From assembly GCA_903847975.1 (NCBI GenBank), contig CAINFC010000080.1:1-64000 (forward strand): DNA of 64,000 nt, read 5' to 3'. Each line of letters opens with the position of its first letter. Position 1 is the first letter of the stretch. The notes beneath the pieces are model-generated. The model made no database searches. It was not told the origin of the DNA and saw only the letters and a program-made list of their open reading frames with translations. Below are positions 43,453 to 52,371 of the stretch, in pieces. Both the position numbers and the translations under genes were made by a program. This DNA is from an uncultured Acidobacteriota bacterium. Lineage in GTDB: Bacteria; Acidobacteriota; UBA6911; CAINFC01.

Positions 43453-44421
43453 CTACTCTGTCCGGGCTTCCCCCTGGAACCACTGTACCGTCCGCTCCAA
43501 TCCTTCCGTAAAGCTCACCTCGGACCGAAAGCCGAGTATCTGCTCCGCTTTCTTCACCTGGGCCGAGGAAAAGCGCACGTCGCCGGGCCTTGCCGGAGCA
43601 TATTCGGCCGGCAGGGATGTCCCCAGAATGCCATTCAGTATAGTCACCAGTTCATTCAGAGAGTGGCTCCGGCCGGTGCCGATATTGTAAATTTCCCCGA
43701 AACCCCGCTCGGCCTTCATGGCCGCCAGTTTGGCGGAAACGATATCTCCCACGTAAATGAAATCGCGGGTCTGGGCTCCATCGCCGAAAACCATCGGCCG
43801 CTGGCCGTTTCGCAAACGCTGGATAAATTTCGGGATGACGGCGGCATAGTCCGATGCGGGATCCTGCCTGGGGCCGAAGACGTTGAAAAAGCGAAGGCAG
43901 ATGGTTTTCAGCCCGTACAGCGAATAAAAAAGCTGCGCATACTGCTCCCCGGCCGCTTTGTGAGCCGCATAAGGCGAAAGACAGCGGTTCGGCATGTCTT
44001 CCACTTTGGGCAGCGCTTCCGAATCCCCGTAAATGGCGCAGGAAGAGGCAAATACCACCCGCGGCACCTCCATGTTTCTGGCCGCCAGAAACGTGTTCAG
44101 CGTCCCGGTGACGTTGACGTCGTGGCAGGGCAGGGGCTCGCGTACCGACTGTTCCACCGATGGGATCGCCGCCAGATGAAATACCCCCGCCGCCCCGCGG
44201 AACTCATTTTGCAGCAGTCCCAGATCGCGGATATCCCCGCGGGTGACCGCCAGGCGATCTCCGTAGGCAGATTGCAGGGGACGCAGGTTTTCTTCCCGGC
44301 CCGTGGAAAAATTATCAATGACCTTCACCCCGGCTCCCTGCTGCAGCAATGAGGCCACAAGGTTGGAGCCGATAAAGCCGGCTCCACCGGTAACGACATA
44401 AAAATTGATCCTCTCTTCCAT
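43453..44421 (-). CDS. NAD-dependent epimerase/dehydratase (UDP-glucose 4-epimerase-like)
   Basis: 322 aa, an extended SDR enzyme. 'VVTGGAGFIGSNL' binds NAD; the active site is Ser of 'SSCAIYG' with Y-x3-K in 'SPYAAHK'. 'LRFFNVFGPRQDP' is typical of GalE/WbpP-like epimerases of UDP-GlcNAc or UDP-glucose. It leads the minus-strand glycan operon and probably supplies a nucleotide sugar. An open frame continues upstream to 44556, but the ATG at 44421 fits the family start. Confidence 0.88.
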   Translation of the reverse strand: MEERINFYVVTGGAGFIGSNLVASLLQQGAGVKVIDNFSTGREENLRPLQSAYGDRLAVTRGDIRDLGLLQNEFRGAAGVFHLAAIPSVEQSVREPLPCHDVNVTGTLNTFLAARNMEVPRVVFASSCAIYGDSEALPKVEDMPNRCLSPYAAHKAAGEQYAQLFYSLYGLKTICLRFFNVFGPRQDPASDYAAVIPKFIQRLRNGQRPMVFGDGAQTRDFIYVGDIVSAKLAAMKAERGFGEIYNIGTGRSHSLNELVTILNGILGTSLPAEYAPARPGDVRFSSAQVKKAEQILGFRSEVSFTEGLERTVQWFQGEARTE

Positions 44422-44588
44422 CCGTTTTGCCGTCCTGTCGGGTCTACGCCCGTAAAAAAGGAAATTGTTATCCCGAGATCCAGCATTGTACCTTTTTTTA
44501 TGCCGTAACGTCGCCCCCATTCCCCGGTCGACCGGAAAAAATCTTTGTTTTCTCACGCCATCCAGGTTGACCCGTCCTCAGACCCTTG

Positions 44589-44621
44589 CCCGTGGCAGGC
44601 GCGAAGCGCGCCTGCCACGGG
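44589..44621. repeat. Perfect 15-bp hairpin (dispersed palindrome)
   Basis: CCCGTGGCAGGCGCG and its exact complement flank a 3-nt loop AAG. The same design, with different stem bases that still pair, occurs at 79-111 and 52048-52080. There is no T-run, so it is not a classical terminator. Confidence 0.7.
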
Positions 44622-45067
44622 CTGCGTGCACCTCCATCCTCCTTGATAGCTTCGCAAAATGTCGAAATTTCATTTTTGTTCTGCCGTCCCTTACGTGACT
44701 TGCGTGTGTGCCGCTGGGGACGAAATAGCGGAAATCGTACCGTTATACTCCGGCTTTGCCTTGCCTGGCCTCGCGCAAACCGGCATGGGATTATGATTTC
44801 AAGGCATAGTCCCATCGGGACGGCAGAACCGGACGAAAAAACGATTTTTGCGAAGCTGTCCACCTTGATAATCTCGTAAAAAGGTTGTGCCGGGCGCCTT
44901 CAGGAAGAAGCCATTATTGAACTCCCAACAGGTTTCGTCTGCAAGATGGTTGCAGATCGAACCCCAGAGGCGGAAGAACTCGTGAACTCTGCTGATCCGG
45001 GGGAAAGGTTACGAATACGGTTATTTCGCTATCGCTGCCGAAGGTTCGTTTTGCCGGGCCTTCCATC

Positions 45068-45096
45068 TTAACATCCGGCCGAGGATCGAGTATTAT
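45068..45096 (+). promoter_or_regulatory. Sigma70-type promoter for leuS
   Basis: TTAACA at 45068-45073, 17-nt spacer, TATTAT at 45091-45096, giving a short leader of about 30 nt. Confidence 0.6.
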
Positions 45097-45132
45097 CTAT
45101 GTTTTTTTCGCGAGGACCAAAGGCAGCTGATT

Positions 45133-47616
45133 ATGCAAGATAAGTTTTACCCGTTCAGGGAAATCGAGCCCAAGTGGCAGAAGCGCTGGGAGGAGGAGAA
45201 GCTTTTCGAGGTAAGGGAGGACTCCAACCGCAAAAAATACTATGTACTGGAAATGTTTCCCTACCCTTCCGGCCGCATCCACATGGGCCATGTCCGCAAC
45301 TATTCCCTGGGGGATGCCTATGCCCGTTTCATGCATATGCGCGGCTTCAATACCCTGCACCCCTTCGGCTATGATGCCTTTGGCATGCCTGCGGAAAATG
45401 CCGCCATCAAAATGGGGATCCATCCCGCCAAATGGACCCTGAACAACATCGGGGTCATGCGCAGCCAGCTGGACAAGCTGGGCTACAGCTACGACTGGAG
45501 CCGCGAGGTCACCACCTGTCTGCCCGATTATTACCGCTGGAACCAGTGGTTTTTCATCCGGCTTTTCGAAAAAGGACTGGCCTACCGCAAGCTCAGCAAG
45601 GTCAACTGGTGCAACCAGTGCCAGACGGTTCTGGCCAACGAGCAGGCGGCCGGCGGGAGATGCTGGCGCGACGATTCCCTGGTGGTGCAAAAAGAACTCA
45701 ACCAGTGGTTTTTCAAGATTACCGACTACGCGGAAGAGCTGCTGCAGGACACCGATCAACTGGCGGACGGATGGCCGGAGCGGGTTCTGGCCATGCAGAA
45801 GAACTGGATCGGCAAGTCGCAGGGAGCCACGGTGCAGTTTCCCATCGAGGGCTCCTCGCTGCAGCTGACGATTTTCACCACCCGGATCGACACCATTTAC
45901 GGAGCCACTTCGATTATCCTTTCTCCGGACCATCCGATGCTGTCGCAGCTCGACATGCCCACCGATGCACGGCTTCATCTGGGGGAATTCCGCAACCGGC
46001 TGCGCCAGGGGTCCTCGAGCGAGAAGGAAACCCACTCCCAGGAAAAAGAGGGCCTGTTTACCGGCGTCTATGCGGTCAATCCGTTCACCGAAGAAAAAAT
46101 CCCGGTCTGGATCGCCAACTTCGTGCTGATGGAATACGGGACGGGCGCCATTATGGCCGTGCCCGGACACGACCAGCGGGATTACGAGTTTTCCTCCAAA
46201 TACGGGCTGGAAATCCGGCCGGTGATTTTTCCCGCGGACGGCAGCCCTCTCCCTTCCGGCCTGGCCTATGAAGAATACGGCGTTCTCCGGAACAGCGGGC
46301 CGTTTTCGGGTCTGACCTCCGAGCAGGCGCTCTGCGACATGAGCGAATATGCCGGCCAAAAGGGCTTCGGAACCGCTACCACCACCTACCGCTTGCGGGA
46401 CTGGGGCATTTCGCGGCAGCGGTTCTGGGGGACCCCGATCCCCATGATCCACTGCCCCGGCTGCGGCGTCGTGCCGGTCCCCTTCGAACAGCTGCCGGTC
46501 CTGCTTCCCGACACCAGCGAGATCCAGACCACGGGCGGCTCTCCTCTGGCCATGATGGAATCGTTCGTCCAGACCACCTGTCCCTGCTGTACAGGCCCCG
46601 CTCTGCGGGAGACGGACACCATGGACACCTTTGTCGACTCCAGCTGGTATATGTTCCGCTACCTGGATGCCCGCAATGACACCCTGCCTTTCCGCCGGGA
46701 GAAAGCGGATTACTGGTTGCCGGTGGACATGTACATCGGCGGGATCACCCATGCCGTTCTGCACCTGATTTACATGCGCTTCTTCGCCAAGGCCATGAGA
46801 GACCTCGGGCTGACCGGCCTGGATGAACCGGTTGCGAGACTGTTCACCCAGGGGATGGTGCTCAAGGACGGTTCCGCCATGTCGAAATCGCGCGGCAACG
46901 TGGTCGATCCGGATGACATGATCCGGGAGTACGGAGCGGATGCCATACGCCTCTTCATTCTCTTCGCCGCTCCGCCGGAGCGGGACATGGAATGGAGCCA
47001 GAGCGGCATCGACGGCTGCTCCCGTTTTTTGAACCGCCTTTACTCCCTGACCAGCCGCTTTGCGCCGACCCTGCCGGGCAGCGCCGCAGCATTCGATCCC
47101 GCCGAACTTCCGGAGAGCAGCCGCGCCCTGCTGCGGAAAACGCACCAGACCATTCACCGCGTGACCCTGGATCTGGGCGAGCGCATGCATTACAACACCG
47201 TGGTTTCCTCGGTCATGGAGCTGTTCAACGCCATCGGCGATTACGTGACCGCCCGGGGCGAGGACTGGCCAGGCGACAGCCTGCTGCGCTTTTCCCTGGA
47301 AACCACGCTCCAGCTTCTGTCGCCGCTCACCCCGCACATCACCGACGAACTCTGGGAGCGGCTGGGACACGGCACCTGCCTGATCCAGGAATCCTGGCCG
47401 GCATATGATCCCGCGCTCGGCGCCGAGGATGAAGTGGAAGTCGTGATCCAGATCTGCGGCAAGATCCGGTCCAAAATCCTGGTGGCGCGAGGCAGGAGCC
47501 AGGAGGAGCTGCAGCAGCTGGCCCTGGCCGACCCCGCCGTGCAAAAGCACATCGCCGGCAAGGCGCTGCGCAAATGTATCATCGTGCCGGACCGCCTGGT
47601 CAACCTGGTGGTCTAG
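45133..47616 (+). CDS. leuS: Leucyl-tRNA synthetase
   Basis: 827 aa, class I synthetase that charges tRNA-Leu. 'HMGH' at 50-53 is the HIGH box. The CP1 editing domain (about 220-420) shows 'FTTRIDTIYGATSI'. A zinc-binding region 'CPGCGVVPVP' (about 440) and the signature AMSKS near 582-586, a common variant of KMSKS, are present. The anticodon-binding domain and C-terminal domain follow. It opens a cluster with lptE and holA, and the short spacings suggest one transcript. Confidence 0.97.
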   Translation: MQDKFYPFREIEPKWQKRWEEEKLFEVREDSNRKKYYVLEMFPYPSGRIHMGHVRNYSLGDAYARFMHMRGFNTLHPFGYDAFGMPAENAAIKMGIHPAKWTLNNIGVMRSQLDKLGYSYDWSREVTTCLPDYYRWNQWFFIRLFEKGLAYRKLSKVNWCNQCQTVLANEQAAGGRCWRDDSLVVQKELNQWFFKITDYAEELLQDTDQLADGWPERVLAMQKNWIGKSQGATVQFPIEGSSLQLTIFTTRIDTIYGATSIILSPDHPMLSQLDMPTDARLHLGEFRNRLRQGSSSEKETHSQEKEGLFTGVYAVNPFTEEKIPVWIANFVLMEYGTGAIMAVPGHDQRDYEFSSKYGLEIRPVIFPADGSPLPSGLAYEEYGVLRNSGPFSGLTSEQALCDMSEYAGQKGFGTATTTYRLRDWGISRQRFWGTPIPMIHCPGCGVVPVPFEQLPVLLPDTSEIQTTGGSPLAMMESFVQTTCPCCTGPALRETDTMDTFVDSSWYMFRYLDARNDTLPFRREKADYWLPVDMYIGGITHAVLHLIYMRFFAKAMRDLGLTGLDEPVARLFTQGMVLKDGSAMSKSRGNVVDPDDMIREYGADAIRLFILFAAPPERDMEWSQSGIDGCSRFLNRLYSLTSRFAPTLPGSAAAFDPAELPESSRALLRKTHQTIHRVTLDLGERMHYNTVVSSVMELFNAIGDYVTARGEDWPGDSLLRFSLETTLQLLSPLTPHITDELWERLGHGTCLIQESWPAYDPALGAEDEVEVVIQICGKIRSKILVARGRSQEELQQLALADPAVQKHIAGKALRKCIIVPDRLVNLVV

Positions 47617-47642
47617 GCGTTGGCAACAAAAAACAAAATAGG

Positions 47643-48218
47643 ATGAGCCGCTTCCGGATAGGATCTGTCAAAGGGAAACCGGCGCCGCGCCGGAGCGCGT
47701 TTTCCTCCTGGCTGCTTCTGTGGAGCCTGGCCTTTGCCGGCTGCGGCTATCATCTGGCCGGCCGGCCGCCCGGAACCCCGGACGCCATACGCACCTTCTG
47801 CATCCTTCCGCTGAAGAACAGGACCACGATTCCGCGCGTGGAGCAGATTCTGACCCGCGGGCTGGTGGAGCAGTTTTCGGAGCGCAGCGCCATGACGGTC
47901 ACTTCGGAAAGAGCCGGAGCCGATGCCGTACTGGAAGCGGAAGTGACGGGCATCAGCGCTACGCCGATCCTTTACGGAAAGGAAGGATTTGCCAATACCT
48001 ACCTGGTGACCATCTGGACCTCGGTGCGCATCACCCGCAGCAAGGACGGCAAGGTGATTTTCGAAAATCCTTCGTTCCAGTTCCGCGACCAATACCTGAT
48101 CAACAGCGACATCCGCAATTTTTTCCCGGAACAGAACGTGACCATGGAACGGATGGCCCGCGACTTTGCCTCCTCGATTGCCGCCGCCTTCCGGGAGACG
48201 CAGCATGAAATCCGGTAA
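47643..48218 (+). CDS. lptE: LPS assembly lipoprotein LptE
   Basis: 191 aa. The signal peptide ends in a lipobox F-A-G-C with Cys34, and the following 'GYHLAGRPP' is the family hallmark ('GYxL'). The rest has the two-strand/two-helix LptE pattern. LptE plugs the LptD barrel that inserts LPS into the outer membrane. This supports a diderm cell. The ATG at 47643 is used because the frame upstream runs into leuS. leuS-lptE-holA is a common order in diderm bacteria. Confidence 0.88.
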   Translation: MSRFRIGSVKGKPAPRRSAFSSWLLLWSLAFAGCGYHLAGRPPGTPDAIRTFCILPLKNRTTIPRVEQILTRGLVEQFSERSAMTVTSERAGADAVLEAEVTGISATPILYGKEGFANTYLVTIWTSVRITRSKDGKVIFENPSFQFRDQYLINSDIRNFFPEQNVTMERMARDFASSIAAAFRETQHEIR

Positions 48219-48300
48219 GCAGTCGCCCATCGGCAGGCGATGTTTTGCCACCTGAACACCCCTCCGCTCCGGAAACCGCCCGTATACGAGAATCGCAGAA

Positions 48301-49350
48301 ATGAATTATTCCCAGTTTTTAGCGGTGTTCCCGCGTTCCGAACCGTCGAAGGTATACCTCTTTGCCGGACCGGAACTCTACTGGCACCGCCAGGGGCGCC
48401 GGGAAATCCTGAACCGCTTTGTGCCCGAGGCCGCCCGGGAACTCAATTATGCCCGGTACGGCGACTCTGCCGAGGATCTGCAGCGCGGGTTGTCTCTGGC
48501 CTTGACCCGGCCGCTGGGATGGGAACACCGGGTGGTGGTCCTGCAGGGGCCCGCACTGGCTCATCCGGATGCCGTGCAGCGCATCGAGCTCTTTTGCCGG
48601 GCCTCAACCACACGCAATATTCTCATCCTGGAAATGGAAAAAACGGGGAGCAGGAGCCCGAAGGAAAGCGACAAGCGCACCGCCAGGACCATCGAAGAGG
48701 TTGTCAAAGAAAACGGCATGGTCATCGAGTGCCCGCTGCTCAAGCCGGCGGAAAAGAAGCAGTGGGTGCAGGAATTTGCCAAACAGCAAGGTTACGTCAT
48801 GGACTTCACCGCGGTCTCCACGGCGGCGGAACGAGCCGGAGCCACACTTTCCGAAATGGCCAACCAGATGGAAAAGATGTTTGACTGGGCCGGGGACCGA
48901 AAGCGAATTTCCGCCGGGGACGTAGAGACCGTTCTCCCGCCGGATCCGGACCTCAAGCTTTTCGAAATTTCCAATGCCCTGGCCGAAGGAAATGCCCGCA
49001 AAGCGCTGCTTGCCGTCGACAAGCTGCTGCTGGAGGGGGAGTTTCCCCTGGTGCTTCTGGCGGTGGCCACCGGACTGGTTCGAAAATGGGTCGCTGCCAG
49101 GGAGATGCTCCGGGAGGGCATCCCCGCCCAGACCGTCGGAAAGCGACTGGAAATTCCGGATTTCAAGCTGGACAGCCTGATTTCCCTCGTCAGGCGCCTG
49201 CCGGCAGAGCAGCTCAGGGAAGCTCATGATGCCTGTATCCAAGCCGACTTTCTCTGCAAATTCAGCCCGGTTCCCGACCGGCTTCACCTGGAAAGGCTGA
49301 TTCTGCAAATCGCCGCCATGGTCCGCATGGCCACCCCCCGATCCCGCTGA
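48301..49350 (+). CDS. holA: DNA polymerase III subunit delta
   Basis: 349 aa, the clamp-loader subunit that opens the sliding clamp. The N-terminal RecA-like domain ('VYLFAGPELYWHRQGRREIL'), the 'RNILILEMEKTGS' stretch and the helical C-terminal collar with 'LEISNALAEGNARKALLAVDKLLLEGEFPLVLLAVAT' match HolA. Position after lptE is the usual location. Sequence is divergent, as normal for this subunit. Confidence 0.88.
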   Translation: MNYSQFLAVFPRSEPSKVYLFAGPELYWHRQGRREILNRFVPEAARELNYARYGDSAEDLQRGLSLALTRPLGWEHRVVVLQGPALAHPDAVQRIELFCRASTTRNILILEMEKTGSRSPKESDKRTARTIEEVVKENGMVIECPLLKPAEKKQWVQEFAKQQGYVMDFTAVSTAAERAGATLSEMANQMEKMFDWAGDRKRISAGDVETVLPPDPDLKLFEISNALAEGNARKALLAVDKLLLEGEFPLVLLAVATGLVRKWVAAREMLREGIPAQTVGKRLEIPDFKLDSLISLVRRLPAEQLREAHDACIQADFLCKFSPVPDRLHLERLILQIAAMVRMATPRSR

Positions 49351-49426
49351 ATTTCCCTTGCGGATCATGCAATAACAACAACAACATCATCATCATCATC
49401 CTTATTAATTTCTTGAAATGGTTTTT

Positions 49427-50344
49427 ATGAAACACCTCATCGACATTCACCCCCTCTCCCCGCAGGACATCTGGCACATCTTTCACACCGCTGCGGAGAT
49501 CAAGAGGGCTCCCCTGAAATTCCGGAATGCCTTATCGGGAAAAACCCTGGGCATGATCTTTCAGAAAGCCTCGACCCGCACCCGGGTCAGCTTCGAAGTC
49601 GGCATTTACCAGCTGGGAGGCATCGGCCTGTACCTGAGCGCCAATGACCTGCAGATCGGACGCGGAGAGCCGATCTCCGATACCGCCCGGGTTCTCTCCC
49701 GATACCTGGACGGGATTATGGCCCGGGTGTTTGATCACCAGCAGCTGATCGACCTGGCCTCCTTCGGCTCCATTCCGGTGATCAACGGATTGAGCGACCT
49801 GTCTCACCCCTGCCAGGCCCTGGCAGACTACTTCACCATCTGGGAGAAAAAAGGAAGCCTGGAGCGCCTCAAGGTCGCCTATGTAGGCGACGGGAACAAC
49901 ATGGCCCATTCCCTGCTGGAAGCCGCGGCCAAACTGGGAATTCACTTCGCCAGCGCCAATCCCTCCGCCTACCGTATGAAGGACGACATCGTTTCCGCAG
50001 CCCGGGGCGAAGCCGAAAAGACCGGAGCACAGATCACCCTGACTCAGGATCCCGTGGAGGCCGTGAAGGATGCCGATATCGTCTACACCGACGTCTGGGC
50101 TTCCATGGGGCAGGAATCCGAGTCGGAAAAGAGAAGAATGGCTTTCCGGGGCTTCCAGGTCAGCCGGGAGCTGATGAACCATGCCAGCCCGGACTGCCGC
50201 TTCATGCACTGCCTGCCGGCTCACCGGGAAGAGGAGGTTACCGGCGAAGTCCTGGAGTCTGACCGCTCCATCGTTTTCGATCAGGCCGAGAACCGGCTCC
50301 ATGTACAAAAAGCCATCATGCTCCTTTTAATGCAAAACCAATAG
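49427..50344 (+). CDS. argF: Ornithine carbamoyltransferase (or close transcarbamylase)
   Basis: 305 aa. The carbamoyl-phosphate site is S-T-R-T-R (49-53), followed by 'DGIMARVFDHQ', 'HPCQALADY' and the ornithine-side 'HCLPAHREEEV'. It forms citrulline from ornithine and carbamoyl phosphate in arginine synthesis. No other arginine genes are near, so N-acetylornithine transcarbamylase cannot be fully excluded. The upstream ATG at 49418 is an alternative start. The gap before it carries repeated AAC and ATC triplets (49375-49400). Confidence 0.9.
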   Translation: MKHLIDIHPLSPQDIWHIFHTAAEIKRAPLKFRNALSGKTLGMIFQKASTRTRVSFEVGIYQLGGIGLYLSANDLQIGRGEPISDTARVLSRYLDGIMARVFDHQQLIDLASFGSIPVINGLSDLSHPCQALADYFTIWEKKGSLERLKVAYVGDGNNMAHSLLEAAAKLGIHFASANPSAYRMKDDIVSAARGEAEKTGAQITLTQDPVEAVKDADIVYTDVWASMGQESESEKRRMAFRGFQVSRELMNHASPDCRFMHCLPAHREEEVTGEVLESDRSIVFDQAENRLHVQKAIMLLLMQNQ

Positions 50345-50372
50345 TCATCCGAATCCACTGCGGAGAACTGCC

Positions 50373-51686
50373 ATGTCCCAATCCAATCCTTCCGGCCTCA
50401 CCCGCCGGTCTCTTCTTAAAACCGTATCGGCCGGCGCCGGGCTGGCCGCCGTTTCCTCTGCGCCGGTGACGCCGCTCTTCGGCGGAGTGGCCCCCAGCGA
50501 GCGGATCACGCTGGGCTTTATCGGCATCGGCAAGATGAACAGCTCCCACCTCGAGGCCTTTTCCCGCGAGGAGGACGTAGAGATCCTGGCCCTTTGCGAC
50601 GTGGAGAGCGAGCGCCTGGACCGGGGCCGCGATATCGTATCGGCCGCCTACCAGAAGGCAGGCCGGCCCGGCAAGAGCGCCTCCTGGCGTCCGGACGCCT
50701 ACCGGGACTTTCGCGACCTCCTGGCGCGCGCCGATATCGACGCGGTCGTCATCGCCACGCCGGACCACTGGCACGCCATTACTTCCATCTGCGCCTGCCG
50801 GGCCGGCAAGGACGTGTATTGTGAAAAGCCCCTGGCCAACAGCATCGGCGAAGCCCGCGCCATGGTGGAAGCGGCGGCCCGCTACGGTCGCGTTTTTCAG
50901 ACCGGCAGCATGCAGCGCTCCGACCGCACCTTCCGCTTCGCGTGCGAGCTGGCCCGGAACGGACGATTGGGGCAGATCCATACCGTACACGTCAACGTGG
51001 GCGGGCCTCCGCAGGACTGCTTCCTTGCGGCCGAGCCCTGTCCGCGGACGCTGGACTGGAATTTGTGGCTGGGACCCGCTCCGGAACGTCCGTACCATTC
51101 CCTGCTCTGCCCTATGGACAACTGGAAGGTTTTCCCCGCCTGGCGCGATTACCGGGAATTCGGGGGAGGCGGAATGACCGACTGGGGCGCGCACCACTTC
51201 GACATTGCCCAATGGGGGCTGGGTATGGATACCAGCGGACCGGTCGAAATCATCCCCCCGGAGCTAAGCGACAAAAAGCTTCTGGCGTACCGCTACGCCA
51301 ACGGCGTCACCATGTATCACGGCGGCGCGCCGGATGGGGTAGGCACCGAGTTTATCGGCACCCGCGGCCGGGTAGGCGTCAATCGAAGCGGATTTCTGAA
51401 GTGCGATCCGCCCCAACTGCGCGCCGAAATCATCCGGCCGCAGGATATCCAGCTGTACGCCAGCGCGGAGCACCGTCGCGACTGGCTGGAGTGTATCAAA
51501 AAACGGAGTGTCCCGATCTGCCCGGCGGAGACCGGCTGCCGGTCCGTAACCGTCTGCCATCTTGGCAACATCGCCTACCAGCTCAAGAGAACCCTGCGGT
51601 GGGATCCGGTGCAGGAGAAGTTCATTGGCGACGAAAAGGCTAATCAGCTGATCCATCGCCCCTTCCGCAGCCCCTGGACGCTCTGA
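50373..51686 (+). CDS. Gfo/Idh/MocA-family oxidoreductase with Tat signal
   Basis: 437 aa. 'LTRRSLLKTVSAGAG' at 9-23 is a Tat motif; 'TLGFIGIGKMN' (about 46-56), 'TPDHWHA' (129-135) and E151-K-P153 identify the family. The substrate domain has 'GGGGMTDWGAHHFDIAQW', closely similar to the protein at 27216. A periplasmic sugar or cyclitol dehydrogenase is expected. It lies 28 bp after the transcarbamylase gene, probably by chance rather than shared function. Confidence 0.9.
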   Translation: MSQSNPSGLTRRSLLKTVSAGAGLAAVSSAPVTPLFGGVAPSERITLGFIGIGKMNSSHLEAFSREEDVEILALCDVESERLDRGRDIVSAAYQKAGRPGKSASWRPDAYRDFRDLLARADIDAVVIATPDHWHAITSICACRAGKDVYCEKPLANSIGEARAMVEAAARYGRVFQTGSMQRSDRTFRFACELARNGRLGQIHTVHVNVGGPPQDCFLAAEPCPRTLDWNLWLGPAPERPYHSLLCPMDNWKVFPAWRDYREFGGGGMTDWGAHHFDIAQWGLGMDTSGPVEIIPPELSDKKLLAYRYANGVTMYHGGAPDGVGTEFIGTRGRVGVNRSGFLKCDPPQLRAEIIRPQDIQLYASAEHRRDWLECIKKRSVPICPAETGCRSVTVCHLGNIAYQLKRTLRWDPVQEKFIGDEKANQLIHRPFRSPWTL

Positions 51687-51693
51687 CCGCCAG

Positions 51694-51770
51694 GCGCTTC
51701 CTCCCGTACCTCCTTCTTCCCGGGAGGGGAAAGAGGATTTCCCCACGAAGCAAGGAGGCACGGGAGACGC
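51694..51770. terminator. Large two-level hairpin after the Tat oxidoreductase gene
   Basis: An outer stem pairs 51701-51715 with 51752-51766 (14 of 15 bp), and inside it lies a perfect 7-bp stem GGGGAAA/TTTCCCC (51726-51732 and 51738-51744). It begins 8 bp after the stop codon at 51686. A terminator or 3'-stabilising structure is likely. Confidence 0.5.
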
Positions 51771-51848
51771 CCGGATTGCCCGGGTGCCATTCCTGATAAT
51801 CCGGTAAAAAGGCCCTCTCCCCATCCGAAATAGCCGGACGGCCTTATT

Positions 51849-51929
51849 CTTCCTTCCTGACCTTCCCCTCTTCCTGTGAAATGATTGGGGCTTACAGGAA
51901 AAAAGGAAGAGCGGGGAGAAAGGCGGAAG
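51849..51929. terminator. Hairpin repeat in convergent gap (family member D)
   Basis: Left arm 'cttcctgaccttcccctctt' region (51849-51878) with right arm 'cttacaggaaaaaaggaaga' region (51891-51929). Same family as 17358, 22717, 34234 and 61419, here with weaker pairing in the middle. Confidence 0.5.
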
Positions 51930-51954
51930 GGCCTGTCGTCAGCAGGCGTGGACT

Positions 51955-52260
51955 TCTTACCGGTTTACCATTCCTTATGGCCCGGCAGAAAGTCCCACAC
52001 CTTCGAATTTCCGTTGGGGAAAGCCCTTATAGGGCTTTGGAACACAGCCCGGGGTTGGCGCGCTTCGCGCCTACCCCGGGTAGCGACACCCGCAGGCAAC
52101 AACCCTGTAAGGGTTGCGCAAAATCCAGCCATGCCAGGTGTTTACGCAGACCAAACAGGGCTGATTTTCAAACAAATCCGCATACCCGGGGTAGCGCCTG
52201 CGGCGCAACCCCGGGCTATGTTCCGGTACCCCTTTGGGGTTCCAGAATTTTTACGAACCT
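51955..52260. repeat. Chain of short palindromes (dispersed intergenic repeat, copy 2)
   Basis: Inverted counterpart of the repeat at 1-397. Units include AAGCCCT/AGGGCTT (about 52021-52038), CCCGGGGT...ACCCCGGG with a CTT loop at 52048-52080, AACCCT/AGGGTT (near 52100-52117), a nested CCCGGGGT/GCGCC stem at 52185-52215 and GGTACCCC/GGGGTTCC near 52225-52243. Confidence 0.7.
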
Positions 52261-52300
52261 GGCTTTTTCGGATAGCTTCGCAAAAAGTCTTCTTCGTTGA

Positions 52301-52371
52301 GAGTTCAAGCTTTAGCGTGCGTGGCACAAGCGGAATCCCGCTTGCAGCGCGCAGCCTATAAGGCTGAACTC
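52301..52371. repeat. Cloverleaf-like dispersed element, copy 2
   Basis: Closing stem GAGTTCA (52301-52307) with TGAACTC (52365-52371). Inside are CAAGC.. with a 'tttagcgtgc' partner, AAGCGG/CCGCTT near 52327-52344 and AGCC(TATA)AGGCT near 52353-52365. Relative to 7089-7160 the closing stem has swapped paired bases (A-T for T-A), which keeps pairing. Confidence 0.65.

Larger units (their letters stand above)
44422..45132. other. Divergent intergenic region with a strong palindrome and the leuS promoter
   Basis: About 710 bp between the glycan operon and leuS. It contains the perfect hairpin at 44589-44621, repeat phrases such as 'gatagcttcgcaaaatgtcg' and 'gataatctcgtaaaaagg', and a promoter for leuS. 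TACAAT on the minus strand near 44488-44493 could be the -10 box of the glycan operon, but no good -35 box is seen. Short open frames here are repeat translation. No tRNA was recognised. Confidence 0.55.

Noticed and set aside
45097-47550. 817-codon minus-strand frame
   Set aside because: Antisense to leuS, which has all class I synthetase signatures.
49375-49400. Triplet microsatellite before the transcarbamylase gene as a phase-variation tract
   Set aside because: AAC and ATC triplets are short and noncoding, and length changes would not alter a reading frame. Only an effect on promoter spacing is possible.
51881-52361. Overlapping frames of 139 and 158 codons
   Set aside because: They translate palindromic repeats. 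Both strands and several frames are open, with no start signals or domains.
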